From positions 1 through 52,158 of the forward strand of contig JAKSOV010000004.1 in assembly GCA_024405415.1 (NCBI GenBank): DNA of 52,158 bases. Reading direction: 5' to 3'. Positions 30,306 to 39,147 of the stretch are shown here, piece after piece. How positions within the stretch are numbered: position 1 is the stretch's first letter; each line of letters starts with the position of its first letter. A model generated the notes under the pieces. It saw only the letters and a program-made list of their open reading frames with translations, had not been told where the DNA came from and searched no databases. The translations under genes were made by a program, and so were the position numbers. The stretch comes from Akkermansia sp. GTDB taxonomy: Bacteria; Verrucomicrobiota; Verrucomicrobiia; Verrucomicrobiales; Akkermansiaceae.

Positions 30306-31247
30306 TTACCAGTTCCACTGCACCGAGAAGGTGCCGTAGGCGTGCTCCTTGTCCTCCGTACGATAGGTCTTCGTGTTGAACACGAACCCCGCGAAATAGT
30401 CAATTCCCTTGTACGCCACACCGAGACCGAGGGTCAGCTGCCCCTGCCACGGCGTGCGGCTGCAGCTTGAGTCGAAGTGGTGGAACATGCCGCCGTCCAC
30501 GGAAAAATCGCGGGCGACATAATCGAGCTCAGCCTGAGCCAACAGATAGTAGGAAGGCGCGGTGGGGTCGTAAGAGGCACGAGTCAGCGCGCCGCTACCG
30601 GCATTCGCCGCACGGCTGCCGATAACCTGATTCGTCTGCGGCAAATTCTTACCCACGCGGAAAGCCGTGCCGATACCCGAGGCGATGCGCAGGTTGCCCA
30701 ACTCCTCGCGGAGGTACACGAGACCGTCCGCACAGGGGCTGCCCACGGGCACATTGAAATCGATGCGAGTGGAAGACTGTGCCACGGCTTCGGAGGGCAC
30801 CTGGTCGTGCCAGCCGTCCCATGTCTCCATATTGCACGCGCTGTGGAGATTATTCTGGTTCTCTTTGGCGTAGGAATGCTCGCCCATCACACCCAGCTGT
30901 AGCTCGGTGGTGAGTCCCACGCTCTCGCCCTCCGCCTGCACGATGCCGCCCAGCGCCATCATGCCCGCATAGGGATGCTCGCCGCGGTTCGCGTGGCGGG
31001 AGTGCCGCTCGGGGGTGTAGATATTCTGCATCAGGCTGCAACCGATGCTCGCCCCCTTCGCCGTGCGTTGCATGTAGTCCAGGCGCGTGCCGTGCGTGTA
31101 CTTCTCGTCCGTATCCACGGCGGAGTCATTCTCAAACTGAATGCGGGCGTGGTGCGTCGGCTGCGCCGTGCAGGGCTGCGGGATAGGGTTGGTATAATCT
31201 GCCGCCAGCGAACCGGCGGCCATAATCATCCAAGGCAGAGCGCTCAT
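30306..31247 (-). CDS. lpxR: LpxR-type lipid A 3'-O-deacylase, outer membrane
   Basis: Outer-membrane beta-barrel that removes the 3' acyloxyacyl group of lipid A, modulating host recognition. 313 residues with a short signal peptide (MSALPWMIMAAGSLA). Diagnostic blocks: RIQFENDSAVDTDEKYTHGTRLDYM (Asn-Asp pair and active-site region) and LGVMGEHSYAKENQNNLHS followed by GWHDQVPSE, containing the catalytic His region. The last residues YGTFSVQWNW end in an aromatic, as in barrel proteins. Second gene of the DUF3592-lpxR-resB-ccsA operon; the lipid A step has no obvious link with cytochrome assembly. Confidence 0.87.
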   Translation of the reverse strand: MSALPWMIMAAGSLAADYTNPIPQPCTAQPTHHARIQFENDSAVDTDEKYTHGTRLDYMQRTAKGASIGCSLMQNIYTPERHSRHANRGEHPYAGMMALGGIVQAEGESVGLTTELQLGVMGEHSYAKENQNNLHSACNMETWDGWHDQVPSEAVAQSSTRIDFNVPVGSPCADGLVYLREELGNLRIASGIGTAFRVGKNLPQTNQVIGSRAANAGSGALTRASYDPTAPSYYLLAQAELDYVARDFSVDGGMFHHFDSSCSRTPWQGQLTLGLGVAYKGIDYFAGFVFNTKTYRTEDKEHAYGTFSVQWNW

Positions 31248-31256
31248 GCGCGCAGT

Positions 31257-32318
31257 TTACGCCCGCCGGCGCAAAAAAGCAAGCCCTTTCAGCGGGTTGA
31301 ACCTGCTGCAGCCGATAAGGAAAAGTATCATCCCCACGCCGCCGAAGCCCAAGGATTTGAAATACAGGTTGAGGGCGGAATCGACATCGGACTCCCGTGG
31401 GTCGGCGGGATTGTAGACCACGGGCAGCTTCTCCCCACTGCGGTAAGCGGGAGGATTACTCGACACCGACTCCTTGCCCTCATAGAGCATGTCGTTGACC
31501 TTGAACCGGTAGCACGCACGATAGGTTGAGTGAGAGCCGTGCCTGTCGTGGGACGTGCTGCGCTCCAGCGATGTTACCACGCCCTCGGTTTTCTCCCATG
31601 AGGAGAGGTTCTCATATGTTTCCAAGGCAGAGAGCAGCCCATACGCCCACGCACCTGCCGCCAACGTGAGGAAAAACACCCCGCTCTTCGCAGAGCGAGC
31701 CTTGGGGGCAGCAGCCTCGGCGGGGTCCTCTTCCGCCTTCGTTGTTGCGACATTCACGAGCCCCGCCATCAGCTCCCGCACCTGCGCGATATTCGGGATA
31801 TGCAACAGGCCGATGGGATTCACGCTGACGTTTCCCTTATTCTTCCGCACGCGGTATTCCATCACGATGTCGCCCGTGCCGTCCTTCTCTGCCGTCACCG
31901 CCAACGGCATTCCCGTCCACTCCTGCTGACGGAAACCGAGCAAGGGGTACTTGCAAACGGCAAGGTAGCGGCGGTCGGTGATGAGATAAAAGCTGTTCGC
32001 CAAGCGATACAGATACCACAGGGGAGAGCCCACCCCCACGATGAACACAATAGCCGGGATGGACAAAACGGGAAGACAGAGGAGCAACGCCGCCCCGAAA
32101 TCCGCCTTCTCCGTCATTCCGAAAAAGCCCGACCCCGCGATTTGCCACAAGATAAAGACGAACCCCGCCACCAAGACAACGCTGTGGAACAGCATCAGCT
32201 TCGGCAGCTTGCACACAGGCCGCCCCGCCCACAGCAGCGCCTCACCGCTCTGTAGAATGCTGTCCGCATAGGCTGTTTGCTCATAGCTCAACTCGCTGTC
32301 GGATAAGGAGAACTTCAC
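31257..32318 (-). CDS. DUF3592-domain membrane protein, predicted GTG start
   Basis: 353 residues from GTG 32318. Two hydrophobic helices in the N-terminal half (about 40-62 and 75-100) surround a PH-like region starting DSILQSGEALLWAGRP, as in membrane proteins with bPH domains. The C-terminal part has two further helices around a DUF3592 domain (LSSWEKTEGVVTSLERSTSH, then YRACYRFKVNDMLYEGKES and LPVVYNPADPRESDVDS). Function unknown. The frame allows ATG 32354, but a near-consensus promoter (TTGTTT, 17 bp, TATACT at 32326-32354) overlaps that codon and ends 7 nt before GTG 32318. Head of the lpxR-resB-ccsA operon. A second DUF3592 protein is encoded at 36814. Confidence 0.82.
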   Translation of the reverse strand: MKFSLSDSELSYEQTAYADSILQSGEALLWAGRPVCKLPKLMLFHSVVLVAGFVFILWQIAGSGFFGMTEKADFGAALLLCLPVLSIPAIVFIVGVGSPLWYLYRLANSFYLITDRRYLAVCKYPLLGFRQQEWTGMPLAVTAEKDGTGDIVMEYRVRKNKGNVSVNPIGLLHIPNIAQVRELMAGLVNVATTKAEEDPAEAAAPKARSAKSGVFFLTLAAGAWAYGLLSALETYENLSSWEKTEGVVTSLERSTSHDRHGSHSTYRACYRFKVNDMLYEGKESVSSNPPAYRSGEKLPVVYNPADPRESDVDSALNLYFKSLGFGGVGMILFLIGCSRFNPLKGLAFLRRRA

Positions 32319-32325
32319 AATGCAA

Positions 32326-32354
32326 AGTATATCAGGCCATTTCGCGACAAACAA
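32326..32354 (-). promoter_or_regulatory. predicted promoter of the DUF3592-lpxR-resB-ccsA operon
   Basis: Reverse-strand TTGTTT (32349-32354), 17 bp, TATACT (32326-32331); 7 nt to the GTG start. Back-to-back with the pyrC promoter. Confidence 0.65.
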
Positions 32355-32365
32355 GCCCTATTCCC

Positions 32366-32394
32366 TTGCACGGACTCAGAGTGCGTGGTAAAAT
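32366..32394 (+). promoter_or_regulatory. predicted pyrC operon promoter
   Basis: TTGCAC (32366-32371), 17 bp, TAAAAT (32389-32394); 6 nt to the ATG. Confidence 0.65.
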
Positions 32395-32400
32395 CAAGCC

Positions 32401-33408
32401 ATGCAAATCACCCTCTCTTCGCCTCTGGATATGCACCTGCACCTGCGCGACGGCGACATGCTGCGCCTCACGGCGCCGCTCTCGGCGGATTTTGCGGGGG
32501 CGGTCATCATGCCGAACCTCGTGCCGCCCGTCAGCACGCCCGAGATGATGCAGGCCTATGCCGAGCGCATTGAGAGCGCCATGGGCGGCGCGGACTTCAC
32601 GCGCTACATGACCCTCTTCTTCACCCCCCTGAGCGAGGCTCAGCTCGATGCTGCTGCGGCAGCACCGGGCTTCTTCGGCTTCAAGCTCTACCCGGCGGGC
32701 ATCACCACAAACAGCGAGGGCGGGCTGCGCGACTTTGCGGACGCCGAGCCGACCCTGCGCGCCATGGAGGAGCGCGGCATTCCCCTGTTGGTGCACGGCG
32801 AAAGCCACGGCTTTGTGATGGACCGCGAGGCGGAGTTCCTTGCCACCTACCGCGCGCTGGCCACCCGCTTCCCCAAATTAAAGCTCTGCATGGAGCACAT
32901 CACCACCGCCGCCGCCGTGCAGCTGCTGGATGAGTTCCCGAATATCTGCGCCACGGTCACGCTGCAACACCTGCTCATCACCCTCAACGATGTGGCGGGC
33001 GGCGCGCTGAAGCCCCACCTCTTCTGCAAGCCCATCGCCAAGCGGCCCGAGGATAAGGAGGCCCTTCTTTCCGCCGCGTTGGGTGGGCACCCGCGCCTCT
33101 TCTTCGGCAGCGACTCCGCCCCCCACCCGCAGCACAAAAAGGAATGCTGCGGCTGCGCGGCGGGCGTGTTCACCGCCCCCGTCGCCCTGCCCGCGCTGGC
33201 ACAGCTCTTTGCGGAGCACGGCGCGCTCGACAAGCTGCAGGGCTTTGTATCCGGCAACGCCTGCCGCCATTATGGCCTGGCCCCCGTTGAGAAAATCGTC
33301 ACGCTGCGCGACACGCCCATGCAGGTGCCCGCCGCCTACCGCAGTTTCGGCCAAACGGTCGTTCCCATGTTCGCGGGCGAGGAACTCGGCTGGAGCGTTG
33401 CTCATTAA
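32401..33408 (+). CDS. pyrC: dihydroorotase
   Basis: Cyclises carbamoyl-aspartate to dihydroorotate in pyrimidine synthesis. 335 residues, the class II (E. coli PyrC) type. The metal-binding pair is in DMHLHLRDG (H12, H14), the carboxylated Lys is K95 in FGFKLYPAG, further ligands in LLVHGES and [10 protein letters not shown], and the catalytic Asp in FFGSDSAPH. First gene of a five-gene forward run (pyrC, DUF3820, menA, TMEM43-like, DUF3592). The promoter ends 6 nt before the ATG, predicting a leaderless start. Confidence 0.96.
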   Translation: MQITLSSPLDMHLHLRDGDMLRLTAPLSADFAGAVIMPNLVPPVSTPEMMQAYAERIESAMGGADFTRYMTLFFTPLSEAQLDAAAAAPGFFGFKLYPAGITTNSEGGLRDFADAEPTLRAMEERGIPLLVHGESHGFVMDREAEFLATYRALATRFPKLKLCMEHITTAAAVQLLDEFPNICATVTLQHLLITLNDVAGGALKPHLFCKPIAKRPEDKEALLSAALGGHPRLFFGSDSAPHPQHKKECCGCAAGVFTAPVALPALAQLFAEHGALDKLQGFVSGNACRHYGLAPVEKIVTLRDTPMQVPAAYRSFGQTVVPMFAGEELGWSVAH

Positions 33409-33420
33409 AATTCGGACTTG

Positions 33421-33714
33421 ATGGAAGACGCGCCCATGCCGACGGCGGAGGACCTGCGGGCTCTGCTCGCGGAGATTGCTGCCATGCACATGCCCTACGG
33501 CATGTACGGCCCCGCGACCTACCCGCCGAAAGGTTGCCCGCTCATGGACCTGCCGACGGAATACCTCGACTGGTTCTGGCAGCGCGGCTTCCCGAAAGGG
33601 CGGCTGGGCGAGCTGATGGAGCAATGCCTACTCATCAAGAACGCCGGGCTGGACAAACTCTTTAACCCCTACCGCGCCGCCAACGGCGGCCGCCAACTCT
33701 ATCCCCGTAAATAA
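33421..33714 (+). CDS. DUF3820-family protein
   Basis: 97 residues. MPYGMYGP...GCPLMDLPTEYLDWFWQRGFPKGRLGELMEQCLLIKNAGL matches the DUF3820 pattern (small proteins of unknown function, annotated in some genomes as a putative quorum-sensing-regulated factor without solid basis). Relatives are about 70 residues; here a 25-residue N-terminal helix is added and the usual MPFGKYKG has an insertion. A TTG precedes the ATG in frame. Part of the pyrC-menA operon with gaps of 12 and 5 bp. Confidence 0.83.
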   Translation: MEDAPMPTAEDLRALLAEIAAMHMPYGMYGPATYPPKGCPLMDLPTEYLDWFWQRGFPKGRLGELMEQCLLIKNAGLDKLFNPYRAANGGRQLYPRK

Positions 33715-33719
33715 TTTTT

Positions 33720-34628
33720 ATGAGTAAATTCCTCGCCATTCTCTCCGCCACGCGTCCGAAAACCCTCGCCGCCACCATCGTGCCCGTGTGGGCGGGCGTG
33801 CTCATCGTGTGGAAGTTCCAGCACCACCTGCCCGCCCTCGGCCTGTCGGTGGATTGGTTCCTCGCCGCGTGCACGCTGGTGAGCGCCGTCTGCCTACAAA
33901 TCGCCAGCAATGTGTTCAACGATGCTATCGACGGGCTGCGCCATGCGGACACGGAGAACCGCCAAGGCCCCAAGCGCCTTGCGGGCAGCGGCACGCTCTC
34001 GCCCAAGGCGGTGCTCATGCTCGGCCTCTTCTTCATCGGCGCGGCCGCCGTTGCCGCCCTGCCCCTGCTGTGGTTCCGCGGCTGGCCCGTCATCGCCATC
34101 GGTCTGCCCTGCATGCTGATTGCCTACTGCTACACGGGCGGGCCCTACCCGCTCTCCTACCACGGCTTCGGGGAGCTGTTTGTGCTGCTTTTCTTCGGGC
34201 TGGTGGCCGTCATGGGCACCGTGTTCATGCAAATCGGCTGCAACCCCGCCTATGTAGAGCCGTATGCGGCGGCCTTCATCATCGGCGTGCAATGCGGCTT
34301 GCTCTTCTGCGTGCTGCTGGAAATCAACAACATCCGCGACCGAAAGGAGGACGCCTCCACGGGCAAGCGCACCCTCGCCGTGCGCCTCGGCGAAAAACGC
34401 GCCCGCGGGCTGGCCATGGCCTTCCTCATTGCACCCTACGTCACACTCAAACAAACGGCATTCTTCCTGCCGGGTTTTGAGTGGAACTTCGCGTGGCTCG
34501 CGGCCATTGCCGCGGGCGGCATTCTGCTGCTGCACATCTCCAAAATGCCCGCCGACAAGCGCATGAACAAACTGCTAGGCCTCACCTCCCTGCACGCCCT
34601 GCTCTACGTGCTTGCCCTCAGCCTGTAA
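33720..34628 (+). CDS. menA: 1,4-dihydroxy-2-naphthoate polyprenyltransferase
   Basis: Membrane-bound UbiA-family prenyltransferase that attaches the polyprenyl tail in menaquinone synthesis. 302 residues with eight to nine helices. The first Asp-rich motif is SNVFNDAIDGLRHADTENRQGPKRLAGSG, with the MenA-specific ENRQGPxR segment; the second is LEINNIRDRKEDASTGKRTLAVRLG. Together with the MenC-like gene this points to classical menaquinone synthesis. In the pyrC operon, 5 bp after DUF3820 and 5 bp before the TMEM43-like gene. Confidence 0.93.
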   Translation: MSKFLAILSATRPKTLAATIVPVWAGVLIVWKFQHHLPALGLSVDWFLAACTLVSAVCLQIASNVFNDAIDGLRHADTENRQGPKRLAGSGTLSPKAVLMLGLFFIGAAAVAALPLLWFRGWPVIAIGLPCMLIAYCYTGGPYPLSYHGFGELFVLLFFGLVAVMGTVFMQIGCNPAYVEPYAAAFIIGVQCGLLFCVLLEINNIRDRKEDASTGKRTLAVRLGEKRARGLAMAFLIAPYVTLKQTAFFLPGFEWNFAWLAAIAAGGILLLHISKMPADKRMNKLLGLTSLHALLYVLALSL

Positions 34629-34633
34629 CGCAC

Positions 34634-36817
34634 ATGAAACGACCCTCGCTCTCCGTCCTCCTGTTGCTCACAGTGCTTCTCGGCTGCTGCGCCGTGTTCT
34701 TCCGCTGCGGGTTGATGCCCGAACGCTACTTTGTGGAGCGCCCCGAGGTGGCGGACCTCTCGGCGCTTCACGCCGCCGATGCCGCCAACGAAGGAAAGCT
34801 GGTCTATGTTTGCGACACACCGAGTGAAGACCTGCCGCTGGAGGACAGGGATTTCGGTTTTACTTGCCGCGGCCTGAGCCTCAAACGCCGCGTGCTCTAC
34901 TACCAATGGACGGAGGTCGAGAACGAGCTGAACCGAGAGAAGCGCTACGAGCGCCGCTGGGTGGAGTCGTACATCCCCGCCACGAGCTTTGCCGCCGAGG
35001 GCTACCACAACGCGGCAGCCCTGCCGCAGCTGCTGAGCCTCGACCTGCAGGTGCAACCCACGCCCGTGCTCAACGGCTTGGAGACAGATGCCGCTCTCCT
35101 GCAGGAGCAATGGACGCCGCAGCCCGCCTCGCTACAGGGCTACGAGATACCCGGGGCCCTGCGCGAGCGAAGCTGCATCGTGGCGGGCAACACGCTCTAT
35201 GTGTTCATGCACCCCGGCGGCGACCCGCAGAAGCCCGAGGTGGGCGACATGATGATTCAATGGCTGGTGCAGCCCCTGCCCGCGGCTCTCTCCTGCATCG
35301 GCATGCAGAAGAACGGGCGGCTCGTCCCCGCGGCCAAGCCCGCGGGCTACCAGCCCGAGTTGTTTGCCATGCAGCCCGAGGCGCGCCGCTTCGGCACCAT
35401 CTGCGCGGACTTGGACAAGCGAGGCGAAGCCTCCGACCGCGCCTTCCTCGGCGGTGTGAGTTTCCTTTTCTTCTTGGTGGTCTATCTGCTGCGCCCCGCC
35501 ATGGGACGACTCCTGAGAGATGTAGGCGGCATGGATGAAAAGCGCGCGAAGTTGGGCTGCCTCACGAGCATCGGTCTTGCCATGCTGCTCATGATGGTGA
35601 GCTATCAGGCGGGCAAATTCGTCCATACGCCCGAGGAGGCATGGCCCTATGTGGTCATCCCCGCCGCGGTGGTGGTGCTCTGGCTGCTCTACCTTAACCA
35701 CCGCCGCCAACTGGCACTCGATGCCAAGCGCGAATCCGACAGTCTGAGACAAACGGAGGCTTTTCTCGCCGGCGAAACGGATACCCCGGCCCTGCCGAGC
35801 GAGGTGGAAGAGGAGAAAATTGTCGAGGAAGAAGCTCCGCCCCGGCCCGCACGCGCGCCGCAGGAAAAGAGCGGCGGCTGCGCCAAGCTCGCGGGGCTGC
35901 TCCTGCTGCTGCTCGGCGGCGGCCTGATGGTCGGCGGTGAGATTTACGCGTTCCGCACGGCGGATGCCCTTGCCGACGTGCGCACCAAGGTGCGGACGCT
36001 CTCGGCGCAGGAAGCGCCGCAGCAGACGGAGGGGCCCGTGTGTATCACCGGCACCGTGCTGAGCGAGGAAACGCTGCGCGACACAGCCTTCGGCGTGGAG
36101 CAGCGCGCGGTGAAGCTGGAGCGCCGGGCCTACGTCCGCCAGTGGGAGGAGATTTTGGAACGCGAGGTGCGCCACCACCGGCGCCGCCGCAGCCGCGATT
36201 CGGATGCGGACGAGGTGGTCTACCACTACCGCTACGATGAAAGGTGGGTGAAGGAGTACATCGATTCGAGCACCTTCCGCTACCGCAAGGAGCACACGAA
36301 CCGCCGCCCCATCGCCCCCGAGCTGGGGCCGCTGCAACTCTGCGCCGCAGACGTCCGCCTCGGCAGCTATACACTGTCGGATTCCGTGCTGGGCGAGATG
36401 GAGGCGGACGAGCTGCTGCCTCTGACCGAGGATTGGCGCGCACAGCCGAACTTGGCCCCGCATGTGGCCCTGCGCATGCAGGGGGGCGTGCTGGAGCTGC
36501 GCAGCAACCCCGCAGCCACCGCAGATTCCCCCGCCGACATCGGCGATCGCCGCTTCGCGTGGACCATCGTGCCCGAAGGGCGGGAATACACCGTTCTCGG
36601 CGCGCTGAAGGGCACCACGCTCACCCCCTGGGCGCAGGAGGGGCAAGCCCCCGTTCTCATCGTGAAAGAGGGTCCGTGGACGGCGGAGGAGTTGTTGCAC
36701 GAGGCCGATGAAGCCCGCTTCTACACGGTCATCGGCATGCGCACCTGTTACATCGCCATGCTGCTGGCGGGCCTGTGGCTCATCGGCCTGCTGCGCCGCC
36801 TTTTTTCCAAGCTATGA
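34634..36817 (+). CDS. membrane protein with two TMEM43-like domains
   Basis: 727 residues. A TMEM43-type block occurs twice: residues 85-120 (RRVLYYQWTEVENEL, then RRWVESYIPATSF) and 497-548 (RRAYVRQWEEILERE, then DERWVKEYIDSSTF). Predicted membrane helices lie near 5-24, 272-287, 309-326, 338-354, 419-437 and 703-722, so each block is in a large loop bounded by helices. An acidic/proline linker (PSEVEEEKIVEEEAPPRP, about 388-405) separates the halves. Bacterial TMEM43 proteins are of unknown function; the eukaryotic homolog sits in the inner nuclear membrane and ER. The start codon gives an N-terminal signal-anchor. Overlaps the next DUF3592 gene by ATGA. Confidence 0.8.
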   Translation: MKRPSLSVLLLLTVLLGCCAVFFRCGLMPERYFVERPEVADLSALHAADAANEGKLVYVCDTPSEDLPLEDRDFGFTCRGLSLKRRVLYYQWTEVENELNREKRYERRWVESYIPATSFAAEGYHNAAALPQLLSLDLQVQPTPVLNGLETDAALLQEQWTPQPASLQGYEIPGALRERSCIVAGNTLYVFMHPGGDPQKPEVGDMMIQWLVQPLPAALSCIGMQKNGRLVPAAKPAGYQPELFAMQPEARRFGTICADLDKRGEASDRAFLGGVSFLFFLVVYLLRPAMGRLLRDVGGMDEKRAKLGCLTSIGLAMLLMMVSYQAGKFVHTPEEAWPYVVIPAAVVVLWLLYLNHRRQLALDAKRESDSLRQTEAFLAGETDTPALPSEVEEEKIVEEEAPPRPARAPQEKSGGCAKLAGLLLLLLGGGLMVGGEIYAFRTADALADVRTKVRTLSAQEAPQQTEGPVCITGTVLSEETLRDTAFGVEQRAVKLERRAYVRQWEEILEREVRHHRRRRSRDSDADEVVYHYRYDERWVKEYIDSSTFRYRKEHTNRRPIAPELGPLQLCAADVRLGSYTLSDSVLGEMEADELLPLTEDWRAQPNLAPHVALRMQGGVLELRSNPAATADSPADIGDRRFAWTIVPEGREYTVLGALKGTTLTPWAQEGQAPVLIVKEGPWTAEELLHEADEARFYTVIGMRTCYIAMLLAGLWLIGLLRRLFSKL

Positions 36818-37257
36818 TACCGAAACGCCGATTCTTCCTCGCCTTCGTCCTCTCGCTCCTCCTCGGCCTTCTGGCAGGGGGCGCCGCGCTGAACGAGGTG
36901 CAGCATACCCGCACCATCATCGCCACCTACCCCACCGCCGAAGCTACGGTGAGCGATGTCACGTGGGATGAGGTCGGCAGCAGCAAAAACAAGCGTTGGA
37001 CCTGTTTCGTCACCTACGACTACCAAGTGGGCAAGCGCAGCTACCAAGGCAGGACGGACGCGTTCACGGAGTTTGACGAACCCGCCGCGGGCGACCTCAT
37101 CGAGATATACTACAACCCGCGCGTCCCCAAGGACTCCCACGTCAACAAGTTCATGGAGCTGTGGTTCGGCCCCCTCGTGAGCTGCGTCTTCTGGGGACTC
37201 TGCCCCTTGCTCCTCAGCGGGTACTTTCTCTCCCGCACACTGAGCCGCCGCAGCTGA
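36814..37257 (+). CDS. small DUF3592 membrane protein
   Basis: 147 residues: helix (about 7-24), a beta-rich soluble domain with TAEATVSDVTWDEV, RWTCFVTYDYQVGKRSYQGRTD and GDLIEIYYNPRVPKDSHV, the DUF3592 pattern, then helix (about 117-138). Function unknown. Its ATG overlaps the TGA of the double-TMEM43 gene, so the two products are probably made together and may form a complex. Its domain repeats the C-terminal domain of the protein encoded at 31257-32318. Confidence 0.85.
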   Translation: MIPKRRFFLAFVLSLLLGLLAGGAALNEVQHTRTIIATYPTAEATVSDVTWDEVGSSKNKRWTCFVTYDYQVGKRSYQGRTDAFTEFDEPAAGDLIEIYYNPRVPKDSHVNKFMELWFGPLVSCVFWGLCPLLLSGYFLSRTLSRRS

Positions 37258-37260
37258 ACC

Positions 37261-37782
37261 TTACAAACCCTCGCGGCGGCGTTTGCGCTTCTCCTCCCAT
37301 GCGGCTTTTCCTTCCAAGAAAAGCGCACGGTCCCGCTTGGCCAGAGCTACGCTCACGAGCCACAACACCAGACTGAACCCGCAGCCCGCGCCTGTGTAGA
37401 CCGCGCCGAAGTAACACATGGCAGCAGCCCCGCCGATACTGAGCACCCATGCGGGCTTTTTGAGAGCATCCAAAAGGGCGTCGCTCGTCGTGAAGGCAAG
37501 GATGATGGGCAGCGCACCGATGCAAAGGGCGACCAAGCCGAGCACGCTGTTCATCTCAGGAATCAACAGGCCGCAGCCGCCCACCACACACATGGGAAAA
37601 GGCATCACCGTCACCGCAAGGAAGGTGAAGCCCAGCAGAAAGACGCCGAGGCTGATCAGGATCTCGATATTCTCGATGTGGTAATAGCCACAGGCCGCGG
37701 CGCAAAGCAGCGTCCACGCGGCCACACCGATGCCGTAAAAAACGATAAAACGGCTCTCCTCGATGGGTTTCTCCTTAGCCAT
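37261..37782 (-). CDS. hypothetical multi-pass membrane protein
   Basis: 173 residues from MAKEKPIEESRF. Five or so hydrophobic helices (about 13-30, 38-58, 60-88, 105-125, 128-148) and a basic tail (AKRDRALFLEGKAAWEEKRKRRREGL) that should stay in the cytoplasm. Not recognised. The frame extends to 37869, but the start at 37782 leaves an 8-bp gap after the ankyrin gene stop, as expected for an operon partner. Its 3' end meets the DUF3592 gene 3 bp away, convergent, without a visible terminator. Confidence 0.7.
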   Translation of the reverse strand: MAKEKPIEESRFIVFYGIGVAAWTLLCAAACGYYHIENIEILISLGVFLLGFTFLAVTVMPFPMCVVGGCGLLIPEMNSVLGLVALCIGALPIILAFTTSDALLDALKKPAWVLSIGGAAAMCYFGAVYTGAGCGFSLVLWLVSVALAKRDRALFLEGKAAWEEKRKRRREGL

Positions 37783-37790
37783 GGGTCGGG

Positions 37791-39092
37791 TTAGTGTGCT
37801 TCCTTGGCAGAGAACTCCGCGCGGTGTTTCCAAATGGTGCGGGAAATCTCCGTCACGGCGGGATACCACGTTTCTTCCTCAAAAAAGCAGTCCATCTCCT
37901 CGGGCCGGCGCAACAGCTCATGGGCGCGTTCGAGGCCCATATCCTGATAGGCTTGTAGGAAAGAGGCCTGTTCTTCCGCGCTCAATTTACCGTCCATGTA
38001 GAGGTCCCACGAGGTCATGAGCACTAAGCGCTGCACTGCGGAGGACATTTTCTCCGCCTTCAGGCCGCGCTTGGCCAGCCACTCGGCAACCTCGCCCACC
38101 TCGGCCACGGGCAGTCCCGCCTTGGTGAGCTTCGCCTTCCACGCCGCGGCCTCCACGGCGGGCTCCTCATCATCCAAGAGGGATTCTATAAGCTCATCCG
38201 TCCCGTCAAAATAGCCGAGCATGGAGCAAAGGGGGTAGGCGATTTCGGGCTTGCGGTGCGCCAGCTCCGCAAGGTGGGCCGCATCGAGGCGGAAACCGGG
38301 TTCCCGTCGGGCGACCTCCGCCACGGCGTCCGTGTACTCCTCCACCAGCACATTTCCCACACGAGTAGCGCGGGCGGGGTCAGCGCGGTGCAGCAGCATC
38401 AGGGCCTCCACAAGGCTTTCCTGCAGCTTTCCGTCGAGCATCACCTTCTCCAGCGCCTCGGCAAAGGGAGCGGCGTCCGCATGAATCATAGCCATGCGGA
38501 TGATTTCGCGCTCCTGCTCCTCCATAGGATACTCGGGGGAAAGAGCAGCGGGCGCGGGGGCGATGGTGTAGCCCTTGGCGCGCAGACGCGCGGCAAACGC
38601 AGGGTGGGCCGCAATGTAATCCGCCGCGGAAAGACCGTCGCGCGTGCAGGAAGCATCCGCCCCGTGGGCCAGCAGCGTTTCCACCACCTGCTCCATCGCG
38701 GCATGCGGGAGCAAAGAGGCGGCAATCCAAAGAGGCGCGGGTTCCTCCGCCTCATGCGCATCGGGATCCGCTCCCGCCGCCAGCAGCATATCCAGCATCT
38801 CCTGCCAATGCGGCCCGCGCTCATCCGCCAGATACACCACGGAACTCAGACCGTCCTCTACGGGGCACCCGGCCTCCAGAAAGCGGCGCAGGAGGCGGGG
38901 CTGACTGCGAAACACGGCAGCGCTCACCAAGCCAGCTCTCTGCTCAGGGGCAGGAATGGCCTCCGCCGACCAATGGGCCAGCAGCGTCGCCTCATCCGTA
39001 TCGGTGTTGTCAAAGGCGGTGAGGAAGTCAGTCTCCGCGGCAAACAGAGAGGGACAGGCCAGAGCGGCGAACAGGAGAGCAGCAGTTTTCAT
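37791..39092 (-). CDS. secreted ankyrin-repeat protein
   Basis: 433 residues with a signal peptide (MKTAALLFAALACPSLFA). Residues about 30-170 contain ankyrin-type repeats, for example RLLRRFLEAGCPVEDG, MLDMLLAAGADPDAHE and VVETLLAHGADASCTRDGLSAADY. The rest (about 180-430) is helical without a recognised domain (AEWLAKRGLKAEKM, ASFLQAYQDMGLERA). Probably periplasmic and involved in protein contacts; partner unknown. Followed 8 bp later by the multi-pass membrane protein gene, a possible partner. Confidence 0.82.
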   Translation of the reverse strand: MKTAALLFAALACPSLFAAETDFLTAFDNTDTDEATLLAHWSAEAIPAPEQRAGLVSAAVFRSQPRLLRRFLEAGCPVEDGLSSVVYLADERGPHWQEMLDMLLAAGADPDAHEAEEPAPLWIAASLLPHAAMEQVVETLLAHGADASCTRDGLSAADYIAAHPAFAARLRAKGYTIAPAPAALSPEYPMEEQEREIIRMAMIHADAAPFAEALEKVMLDGKLQESLVEALMLLHRADPARATRVGNVLVEEYTDAVAEVARREPGFRLDAAHLAELAHRKPEIAYPLCSMLGYFDGTDELIESLLDDEEPAVEAAAWKAKLTKAGLPVAEVGEVAEWLAKRGLKAEKMSSAVQRLVLMTSWDLYMDGKLSAEEQASFLQAYQDMGLERAHELLRRPEEMDCFFEEETWYPAVTEISRTIWKHRAEFSAKEAH

Positions 39093-39147
39093 AGTGTCGC
39101 CTGATGTTAACGGGCAACGAGAGCAAAGTCAAGGGCATACCGCGCGG

